A stretch of DNA of 64,000 nucleotides from Pseudomonas sp. LS.1a. GTDB lineage: Bacteria; Pseudomonadota; Gammaproteobacteria; Pseudomonadales; Pseudomonadaceae. The translations under genes and the position numbers were made by a program. Positions 51,692 to 64,000 of this stretch are shown in pieces. The stretch spans positions 3,698,001-3,762,000 of the forward strand of contig NZ_CP092827.1 in NCBI RefSeq assembly GCF_022533585.1, in the 5' to 3' direction. The notes under the pieces are model-generated. The model did no database searches, was not told the DNA's origin, and saw nothing but the letters and a program-made list of their open reading frames with translations. Every line of letters begins with the position of its first letter. Position 1 is the first letter of the stretch.

Positions 51692-52054
51692 TTAACCGTC
51701 CTTCTCGATTTCACAGAGTAGCGGATGCTGGCTTTCCCTGGCGTATTGGTTGACCTGCATAGCCTTTGTTTCGGCGATGTCACGGGTAAACAATCCGCAC
51801 ACTGCCCGCCCTTCGGTATGGACGGTCAGCATGATCTTGGTCGCCAGCTCGCGGTTCAGATTGAAGAACGTCTCGAGCACTTCGACGACGAAATCCATCG
51901 GCGTGTAGTCATCGTTGAACAAAACCACCTTGTACATCGGTGGTGCCTGCAGGATCGGCTTGGCTTCCTGTACTGCAAGACCTGAGCCGTCGTCCTCATT
52001 CGATTGCGGGCGATCCTGATTGAATGTTAGTCGAATCTCACTAGGTGCATGCAT
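51692..52054 (-). CDS. clpS: ClpS adaptor (N-recognin)
   Basis: A 120-residue protein with a flexible start ([21 protein letters not shown]) and the folded ClpS domain: [26 protein letters not shown] holds the Asn-Asp-Asp residues that bind destabilising N-terminal Phe, Leu, Trp and Tyr; [24 protein letters not shown] follows. It delivers N-degron proteins, including those made by Aat and Bpt encoded 3-4 kb away, to ClpA. The gene is divergent from cspD as in many gammaproteobacteria. Confidence 0.96.
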   Translation of the reverse strand: MHAPSEIRLTFNQDRPQSNEDDGSGLAVQEAKPILQAPPMYKVVLFNDDYTPMDFVVEVLETFFNLNRELATKIMLTVHTEGRAVCGLFTRDIAETKAMQVNQYARESQHPLLCEIEKDG

Positions 52055-52284
52055 GGAAAGAATTTCATCATGAGCGACAGGTTAAGGTTATGGGTTGACT
52101 GCGAAAGGCACGGCCAGCGCAGGCGCCGGGCGACCTTGACTATCGGCAAAACGGTGTTACAAACAATAAGAACCCACCGTGGTCGATAAAGATCCGCGCA
52201 GTCAACCAGATTTTTCGCATGGTTCGTATGCGGATGAAGTGGATGATACTCCAGTGATGGAGTCCTTTGCAGAGGGACATAGGG

Positions 52285-52539
52285 ATGGCAAGCGGTAAAG
52301 TCAAGTGGTTCAACAATGCCAAGGGCTATGGATTCATCAATGAAGAGGGCAAGGACGAAGACTTGTTCGCTCATTACTCAGCCATCCAGATGGACGGGTA
52401 CAAGACGCTCAAGGCCGGCCAGGCCGTGAGCTTCGACATCGTCCAGGGCCCCAAAGGCCTGCACGCGGTGAATATCAGCAGCGCCACTGCCGCCACTGCC
52501 ACCAGCGCACAGCAAACCGGCAGCACTGCCGACGCCTGA
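52285..52539 (+). CDS. cspD: Cold-shock-like protein CspD
   Basis: An 84-residue protein with a complete cold-shock domain: RNP1 KGYGFI, RNP2 DLFAHY and the CspD-typical [21 protein letters not shown]. An Ala/Thr-rich tail extends past the domain. CspD binds single-stranded DNA and inhibits replication in stationary phase in E. coli. GCAGAGGGACATAGGG lies before the ATG at 52285. It is divergent from clpS, the usual neighbour. A bidirectional terminator follows. Confidence 0.94.
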   Translation: MASGKVKWFNNAKGYGFINEEGKDEDLFAHYSAIQMDGYKTLKAGQAVSFDIVQGPKGLHAVNISSATAATATSAQQTGSTADA

Positions 52540-52563
52540 CTTGCCGCGCGGCCTGCCGGCATA

Positions 52564-52604
52564 CGAAAAACCGGCCGCCTCCTTACTGGAAGCGGCCGGT
52601 TTTG
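52564..52604. terminator. Bidirectional terminator between cspD and icd
   Basis: AAAACCGGCCGC/GCGGCCGGTTTT with a 13-nt loop, flanked by A and T runs on both strands. Confidence 0.9.
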
Positions 52605-52611
52605 CATTGCT

Positions 52612-56522
<3,911 letters not shown>

Positions 56523-56542
56523 GGCTCGCTTGAAGTAACAGC

Positions 56543-56575
56543 ACAAACCCCGGCCACGCACCGGGGTTTGTGCTT
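56543..56575 (+). terminator. Terminator after idh
   Basis: CACAAACCCCGG/CCGGGGTTTGTG around a short loop followed by CTTT; a strong stem with a modest T-run. Confidence 0.75.
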
Positions 56576-56608
56576 TCTGGATAAACGATTTCTGGCCGCC
56601 AGCGCGGA

Positions 56609-56687
56609 CCCTGTGGGAGCGGGTTTACCCGCGAATGCGATGGCGAATCCACCGACGCATTCGCGGGTAAACCCGCTCCCACAGGGG
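56609..56687. repeat. P. putida-type REP pair, near-perfect inverted repeat
   Basis: CCTGTGGGAGCGGGTTTACC and GGTAAACCCGCTCCCACAGG face each other with CGCGAATGCG/CGCATTCGCG continuing the stem, almost identical to the 22381 copy. Confidence 0.9.
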
Positions 56688-56713
56688 CTGTGCAGGCCTC
56701 TAAGGAGCTGTTC

Positions 56714-57154
56714 ATGACCTGGCAACCCCACATCACCGTCGCCACCATCGTCGAACACGAAGGCAAGTTCCTCTTCGTCGAAGAATTCAAGGCAGGCCAA
56801 CACGTCTTCAACCAACCCGCGGGCCACCTCGAACCCAACGAGACCCTGCCCCAGGCCGCCCTGCGCGAAACCCTCGAAGAAACCGCCTGGGAAGTCGAGC
56901 TCACCGGCGTGGTCGGCATCTACCTGTACACCGCACCAAGCAACGGCGTGACCTACCAGCGCATCTGCTTCGCCGCCCGCCCCGTGCGCCATCACGCCGA
57001 CCTGGCACTGGACCGCGACATTGTCCGCGCCGTGTGGCTGACCCGCGACGAACTGCTGGCCGACCCCGCCCGCTGGCGCAGCGAACTGGTGCCACGCTGC
57101 CTCGACGACTACCTCAAAGGCCCCTTGCACAGCCTCGACCTGCTGCGCGACTGA
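56714..57154 (+). CDS. nudJ: Nudix hydrolase, NudJ-like
   Basis: A 146-residue protein with the Nudix box GHLEPNETLPQAALRETLEE (Gly-x5-Glu-x7-Arg-Glu-x2-Glu-Glu) at about 41-61. Family members NudJ/YmfB hydrolyse nucleoside di- and triphosphates and HMP-PP, with mnmA, hflD and purB next to them in E. coli and pseudomonads. TAAGGAGC precedes the ATG at 56714. The mnmA gene follows 60 nt later. The substrate range is inferred from the family. Confidence 0.88.
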   Translation: MTWQPHITVATIVEHEGKFLFVEEFKAGQHVFNQPAGHLEPNETLPQAALRETLEETAWEVELTGVVGIYLYTAPSNGVTYQRICFAARPVRHHADLALDRDIVRAVWLTRDELLADPARWRSELVPRCLDDYLKGPLHSLDLLRD

Positions 57155-57214
57155 CGCGCCGCCGCAGGTTTGATAGAATCGACGTTTTTCCCCCCTTGAT
57201 ACACACCGGTAACC

Positions 57215-58335
57215 ATGACCAGCCCAGCACTCAAAGACCCCGCCAAGACCCGCGTCATCGTCGGCATGTCCGGCGGCGTGGACTCTTCTGTCTCCGCCCT
57301 TCTGCTCATGGAGCAGGGCTACCAGGTGGAAGGGCTGTTCATGAAGAACTGGGAAGAAGACGACGGCACCGAATACTGCACCGCCCGTGAAGACCTGGCC
57401 GACGCCCAGGCCGTGTGCGACCGCATCGGCATCAAGCTGCACACCGCCAACTTCGCCGCCGAATACTGGGACAACGTGTTCGAGCACTTCCTCGAGGAGT
57501 ACAAGGCCGGCCGCACGCCCAACCCGGACATCCTCTGCAACCGCGAAATCAAGTTCAAGGCGTTCCTCGACTACGCCCTGTCGCTGGGTGCCGACCTGAT
57601 CGCCACCGGCCATTACGTGCGCCGCCGCGACACCGGTGAACTCACCGAACTGCTCAAGGGCCTGGACCCGAACAAGGATCAGAGCTACTTCCTGCACGCC
57701 GTCGGCGGCAAGGAAATTGCCCGCACCCTGTTCCCGGTCGGCGAGCTGGAAAAGCCCGAAGTCCGCGCCATTGCCGAAAAACACGGCCTGGCCACCGCCA
57801 AGAAGAAGGACTCCACCGGCATCTGCTTCATCGGCGAGCGCCGCTTCAGCGACTTCCTCAAGCAGTACCTGCCGGCACAGCCAGGCGACATCGAAACCAC
57901 CGACGGTGAAGTGATCGGCCGCCACCACGGCCTGATGTACCACACCATCGGCCAGCGCCAGGGCCTGGGCATTGGCGGCCTGAAGGACGCCGGCGACGAG
58001 CCGTGGTACGTGCTGCACAAGGACCTGACCCGCAACGTGCTGGTAGTCGGCCAGGGTAACGAACACCCATGGTTGTTCTCCCGCGCCCTGCTGGCTTCGG
58101 AAATTTTCTGGGTCAACCCGGTCGACCTCAGCAGCCCGCGCCAGCTGACCGCCAAGGTACGCTACCGCCAGAGCGACCAACAGTGCACCCTGGCGCTGAC
58201 CGAAAGCGGTTACCGCGCGGTGTTCGACGAGCCGCAGCGCGCCGTTACCCCGGGCCAGTCGGTGGTGTTCTACGACGGCGAAGTGTGCCTGGGTGGCGGC
58301 GTGATCGAAGCCGCCGAGCCCTGGAGCCCGCGCAC

Positions 58336-58339
<4 letters not shown>
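57215..58339 (+). CDS. mnmA: tRNA-specific 2-thiouridylase MnmA
   Basis: A 374-residue enzyme. The PP-loop [16 protein letters not shown] activates U34 with ATP; catalytic cysteines are in LCNREIKF and [11 protein letters not shown], and [33 protein letters not shown] opens the central domain. It receives sulfur from TusE (encoded at 37070) and thiolates tRNA-Lys, -Glu and -Gln. The following hflD gene overlaps its stop by 4 nt. Confidence 0.97.
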
Positions 58340-60532
<2,193 letters not shown>

Positions 60533-60548
60533 GCTGACCGTCGCGTTC

Positions 60549-60575
60549 AACGCCCGGCCTGCCCGGGCGTTTTTA
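60549..60575 (+). terminator. Terminator after purB
   Basis: ACGCCCGG/CCGGGCGT with a short loop followed by TTTTATT, 16 nt after the purB stop. Confidence 0.9.
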
Positions 60576-60613
60576 TTCCCGGACGAAAATTACATTTTTT
60601 CAATAGGTTGAAC

Positions 60614-61780
60614 ATGAATCCTGATACTCCACTGCAGCTGCTCGGCGGCATCTCGGCCCGCGAATTCATGCGCGACTACTGGCAGAAGAAGCCGCTGCTG
60701 GTGCGCCAGGCCTTCCCGGACTTCATCAGCCCGATCGACCCCGACGAGCTGGCCGGCCTGGCTCTGGAAGAGGAAGTAGAGTCGCGTATCGTGCTCGAGC
60801 ACGGCGCGCACCCGTGGGAGCTGCGTCGCGGCCCGTTCACCGAAGAGACCTTCGCCGAGTTGCCGGAAAAGGACTGGACCCTGCTGGTGCAGGCCGTCGA
60901 CCAGTTCGTCCCGGAAGTGGCCGAACTGCTGGAAAACTTCCGTTTCCTGCCCAGCTGGCGCATCGATGACGTGATGATCAGCTTCGCCGCCCCCGGTGGC
61001 AGCGTCGGCCCGCACTTCGACAACTACGACGTGTTCCTGCTGCAGGGCCACGGCCAGCGCAACTGGAAAATCGGCCAGATGTGCAGCAGCGACAGCTCGC
61101 TGCTGGAGCACGCCGACCTGCGCATCCTCGCCGAATTCGAGCAGAGCGATGAGTGGACCCTGGAGCCGGGCGACATGCTCTACCTGCCACCGCGCCTGGC
61201 CCACTACGGCGTGGCCGTGGACGACTGCCTGACCTACTCGGTCGGCTTCCGCGCCCCAAGCGCCGCCGAAGTGCTGACCCACTTCACCGATTTCCTCGGC
61301 CAGTTCCTGCCCGACGAAGAACGCTACAGCGACGCCGACGCCCAGCCGGTCAGCGACCCGCACCAGATCCAGCACGACGCCCTCGACCGCCTGAAGGCGC
61401 TGCTCGACAAGCACATGGGCGACAAGGACCTGCTGCTGACCTGGTTCGGCCAGTTCATGACCGAGCCGCGCTACCCCGAGCAGATCGTCGGTGAAGAGCT
61501 GTCCGAGGAAGAGCTGATCGACGCCCTGGAACAGGGCGCCATCCTGATCCGCAACCCGAGCGCACGCCTGGCCTGGTCGGAATTCGAAGAAGACCTGCTG
61601 CTGTTCGCCAGCGGCCGCAGCTGCCCGCTGCCGGGCAAACTGCGCGAGCTGCTGAAGCTGGTTTGCGCGGCCGACGCCCTGCACATCGATAACCTGGGCG
61701 AATGGCTGCAGGATGAAGATGGCCTTATGCTGGTACAGCAGCTGGTCAAACAAGGAAGCCTGGGATTCGCCAATGAATAA
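60614..61780 (+). CDS. roxA: Ribosomal protein arginine hydroxylase RoxA (YcfD-type JmjC cupin)
   Basis: A 388-residue 2-oxoglutarate/Fe(II) oxygenase. The JmjC-like cupin contains the iron ligands His and Asp in GPHFDNYDVFLLQ and the distal His in RLAHYGVAV; EFMRDYWQKKPLLVRQAF is the family opening. A dimerisation region and a winged-helix C-terminus follow. E. coli YcfD hydroxylates an arginine of ribosomal protein uL16. The ATG at 60614 is preferred over a TTG two codons earlier. The GNAT gene overlaps its stop by 8 nt. Confidence 0.93.
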   Translation: MNPDTPLQLLGGISAREFMRDYWQKKPLLVRQAFPDFISPIDPDELAGLALEEEVESRIVLEHGAHPWELRRGPFTEETFAELPEKDWTLLVQAVDQFVPEVAELLENFRFLPSWRIDDVMISFAAPGGSVGPHFDNYDVFLLQGHGQRNWKIGQMCSSDSSLLEHADLRILAEFEQSDEWTLEPGDMLYLPPRLAHYGVAVDDCLTYSVGFRAPSAAEVLTHFTDFLGQFLPDEERYSDADAQPVSDPHQIQHDALDRLKALLDKHMGDKDLLLTWFGQFMTEPRYPEQIVGEELSEEELIDALEQGAILIRNPSARLAWSEFEEDLLLFASGRSCPLPGKLRELLKLVCAADALHIDNLGEWLQDEDGLMLVQQLVKQGSLGFANE

Positions 61781-62201
61781 GATTCGTGTGCGCCTTGCCG
61801 ACTGGCACAAGGACAACGCCGACATCCGCCGCATCCGCGAAGCGGTGTTCATTGCCGAACAGCACGTGCCGCCGGAGCTGGAGTGGGACTCGGACGACCC
61901 GACCGCCGCGCACTTCCTGGCCCTGGAAGGCGACTACCCGATCGGCACCGCCCGCCTGCTGCCTGACGGCACCATCGGCCGGGTCTCGGTGCTGAAGGAC
62001 TGGCGCGGGCTTAAGGTGGGTGACGCGCTGATGAACGCGGTGATTGTCGAAGCCCAGAACCGCGACCTGAAGCAGCAGATGCTCAGCGCCCAGGTGCACG
62101 CCACGCCGTTCTACGAGCGGCTGGGTTTTCGCGTGGTCAGCGAGGAGTTCCTCGAAGCCGGCATCCCGCACGTGGACATGGTGCGCGACTCGCGCGCCTG
62201 A
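61773..62201 (+). CDS. GNAT-family N-acetyltransferase (ElaA/YjcF-like)
   Basis: A 142-residue acetyltransferase starting MNKIRVRLADWHKDNADIRR. The acetyl-CoA loop appears as VLKDWRGLKVGDALMNAVI (motif A) with EAQNRDLKQQMLSAQVHATPFYERLGF closing the fold; VFIAEQHVPPELEWD is typical of the ElaA/YjcF-like branch. The acceptor is unknown. It overlaps the end of roxA by 8 nt, so the two are translationally coupled and may act together (inference). Confidence 0.88.
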   Translation: MNKIRVRLADWHKDNADIRRIREAVFIAEQHVPPELEWDSDDPTAAHFLALEGDYPIGTARLLPDGTIGRVSVLKDWRGLKVGDALMNAVIVEAQNRDLKQQMLSAQVHATPFYERLGFRVVSEEFLEAGIPHVDMVRDSRA

Positions 62202-62244
62202 TCCACGACCTTCCCACAGGCCCCCACAAATTCTGAAAATTGTG

Positions 62245-62283
62245 GGGCCCCTGTGGGAGCGGGTTCACCCGCGAAGAGGCCGG
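62245..62283. repeat. Single P. putida-type REP unit
   Basis: CCCCTGTGGGAGCGGGTTCA followed by CCCGCGAAGAGGCCGG; no facing partner is found downstream. A separate short palindrome (TTCTGAAAATTGTGGGG region) precedes it. Confidence 0.8.
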
Positions 62284-62314
62284 TACAGCCAAGACATCCC
62301 CTCTGACAAAAAAC

Positions 62315-62330
62315 CTGTACATCCATCCAG
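62315..62330. promoter_or_regulatory. Candidate LexA (SOS) box upstream of topB
   Basis: CTGTACATCCATCCAG fits the CTG-N10-CAG core and differs by one base from the E. coli sulA operator core CTGTACATCCATACAG. It lies 70 nt before the topB start. Confidence 0.55.
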
Positions 62331-62400
62331 ATAAAACTTGCCTCCGCGCCCTCGCTTGCGCATCCTATCGCCCATCACCCCCGATGAAGCGTCCCCGGCC

Positions 62401-64000
62401 ATGCGCCTGTTCCTCTGCGAAAAACCCTCCCAGGCAAAAGACATCGCCAAAGTGCTCGGCGCCAACCGCAAGGGCGATGGCTGCTGGCAAGGCACCGACG
62501 TCTGCGTGACCTGGTGCATCGGCCACCTGCTGGAAACCGCCCCGCCCGACAGCTACGACGAACGCTACAAGCGCTGGAACCTGGCCGACCTGCCGATCAT
62601 CCCGGACAAGTGGAAGATGCTGGTCAAGCCCAAGACCGCCAGCCAGTTCAAGGCGGTCAAGCGCCTGCTCGGCGAAGCGCGCGAACTGGTGATCGCCACC
62701 GATGCCGACCGCGAAGGCGAAATGATCGCCCGCGAACTGGTCGAGCATTGTCGCTACCGCGGCCCGGTGCAGCGCCTGTGGCTGTCGGCACTGGACGACG
62801 CCTCCATCCGCAAGGCACTGGCACGCCTGCTGCCGGGCCACGAAACCTTCAACCTGTACCACTCGGCGCTGGGCCGCTCCCGCGCCGACTGGCTGATCGG
62901 CATGAACATGAGCCGGCTGTTCACCCTGCTGGGCCGGCAGTCCGGCTACCAGGGCGTGCTGCCGGTGGGCCGGGTGCAAACGCCCACCTTGCGCCTGGTG
63001 GTCGACCGCGACCGCAGCATCGCCGACTTCGTGCCGGTGCCGTTCTGGGCCATCGACGTGCAACTCGAACACGCAGGCTTCGGCTTCAACGCCCAGTGGC
63101 GCGCCCCCGAGGACGCCTGCGACGACCAGGGCCGCTGCCTGAACCAGGCCCTGGCGCAGCAGGCTGCCGCCGACATCGGCAAGGCGGGTATTGCCCGGGC
63201 CATCAAGGTGACCACCGAGCGCGTGCGTGAGGCGGCTCCCCTGCCCTTCGACCTGGGCACGCTGCAGGAACTGTGCTCGAAAAAATTCGGCCTCGGCGCC
63301 CAGGAAACCCTCGACATCGCCCAGGCGCTGTACGAAACCCACAAGCTGATCACCTACCCGCGCAGCGACTGCGGCTACCTGCCACAAAGCCAGCACGCCG
63401 AAGCGCCCGCCATCCTCGCCGTCCTGCAACGGGCCGATGCCAGCCTGGCGCCGCTGCAGCCCTACCTGGAGCCGCAGCGCCGTTCACGGGCGTGGAACGA
63501 CGCCAAGGTCAGTGCCCACCACGGCATCATCCCCACTGCCGCCGCCAGCGACCCGTCGCGCCTGCCGGCCAAGCACAAGGCGGTGTACACCCTGATCCGC
63601 GCCCGCTACCTGGCGCAGTTCCTGCCCAACCACGAGTACGACCGCACCCAGGCCGACTTCGATTGCGCCGGCCATGCCCTGCGTGCAGTAGGCAAGCAGA
63701 TCGTCGAACCCGGCTGGCGCCGTGCACTGCCCGAAGCGCTGACCCCGGCCAAGGGCCGCGAGACACCACCGGCCCAGGTGTTACCAGCGCTGCGCGAAGG
63801 CCAGGACTGCAGCGTGCAGGGCCTGCAACTGAAAGACCTGTGGACCCAGCCACCCAAGCCGTTTACCGAAGGCGACCTGATCAAGGCGATGAAGAACGTC
63901 GCCAAGCTGGTGGATGACCCTCGACTGAAGCAGAAGCTCAAGGAAACCACCGGCATCGGCACCGAAGCCACCCGCGCCAGCATCATCCAGGGCCTGCTTG
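62401..64000 (+). CDS. topB: DNA topoisomerase III (C-terminal part beyond window)
   Basis: The first 533 codons of a type IA topoisomerase start MRLFLCEKPSQAKDIAKVLG at the ATG at 62401. The Toprim domain includes ELVIATDADREGEMIARELVE with the acidic triad; VGRVQTPTLRLVVDRD lies in domain II, and the nucleophile Tyr319 is in THKLITYPRSDCGYL. TopB decatenates replication intermediates and resolves recombination structures. The decatenation loop and C-terminus lie outside or at the edge of the window. The upstream LexA-like box suggests DNA-damage control. Confidence 0.95.
   Translation, partial: MRLFLCEKPSQAKDIAKVLGANRKGDGCWQGTDVCVTWCIGHLLETAPPDSYDERYKRWNLADLPIIPDKWKMLVKPKTASQFKAVKRLLGEARELVIATDADREGEMIARELVEHCRYRGPVQRLWLSALDDASIRKALARLLPGHETFNLYHSALGRSRADWLIGMNMSRLFTLLGRQSGYQGVLPVGRVQTPTLRLVVDRDRSIADFVPVPFWAIDVQLEHAGFGFNAQWRAPEDACDDQGRCLNQALAQQAAADIGKAGIARAIKVTTERVREAAPLPFDLGTLQELCSKKFGLGAQETLDIAQALYETHKLITYPRSDCGYLPQSQHAEAPAILAVLQRADASLAPLQPYLEPQRRSRAWNDAKVSAHHGIIPTAAASDPSRLPAKHKAVYTLIRARYLAQFLPNHEYDRTQADFDCAGHALRAVGKQIVEPGWRRALPEALTPAKGRETPPAQVLPALREGQDCSVQGLQLKDLWTQPPKPFTEGDLIKAMKNVAKLVDDPRLKQKLKETTGIGTEATRASIIQGLL

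Overview
The window looks like chromosome from the Pseudomonas putida group. Three things suggest this: high-GC coding with strong third-position G/C bias; many copies of the short palindromic element GTGGGAGCGGG...CCCGC that fills P. putida intergenic spaces; and a familiar pseudomonad gene order (ftsK-lolA-rarA-crcB-serS-cysG, aat-bpt-infA-clpA-clpS-cspD, divergent icd/idh, nudJ-mnmA-hflD-purB). The species call is inference from gene content; no database was searched.

Region 1 (1 to about 16,850) is the integrase-proximal part of a lambda-type prophage inserted at the 3' end of a tRNA-Cys gene. Reading leftward (minus strand) from the switch near 11,300 come cro, a CII-like regulator, a small zinc-finger protein, a VapE-type primase/helicase, a short late regulator (Q-like), a holin, then terminase, gpW, portal, ClpP-type protease, decoration protein and the start of the major capsid gene, which runs off the left edge. 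Tail and remaining lysis genes, and the other attachment site, must lie to the left. Reading rightward are the LexA-like repressor, a membrane protein of unknown function in the lysogenic operon, and a second operon of small genes including a KilA-C protein, a PrtN-family activator, a DUF4224-like protein and the tyrosine integrase. The same 15-bp operator (TAACCT-N3-AGGTTA) lies between the -35 and -10 of both the cro promoter and the right-operon promoter, each with a degenerate second copy nearby, so one repressor probably silences both arms.

Region 2 (17,000 to 33,350) is housekeeping and metabolic chromosome: SohB protease, a histidine phosphatase, SCP2, APH-like and SDR genes (a probable lipid/acyl-CoA group), a methyltransferase, small envelope proteins, a DASS permease, a MASE1-GGDEF cyclase, a TSUP permease with divergent LysR regulator, an isochorismatase-fold protein lacking its catalytic cysteine, an SH3-like protein, an exported epoxide-hydrolase-like enzyme and tRNA-Ser(UGA).

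Region 3 (33,350 to 64,000) holds a YccA-like membrane protein, an NCS2 purine/uracil permease, the tusDCBE sulfur relay with a TrpD2-like gene, a glutathionyl-hydroquinone reductase, the ftsK-to-cysG operon, an N-degron cluster (aat, bpt, clpA, clpS around infA), cspD, two unrelated isocitrate dehydrogenases back to back, nudJ-mnmA-hflD-purB, a ribosomal oxygenase, a GNAT acetyltransferase and the start of topB. Candidate LexA boxes lie upstream of ftsK and topB.

The most interesting unexplained parts are the AT-richer membrane-anchored gene with a PD-(D/E)xK-like C-terminus next to the phage repressor (12,031-13,044), and the structured, duplicated region between cro and cII (10,457-11,042).
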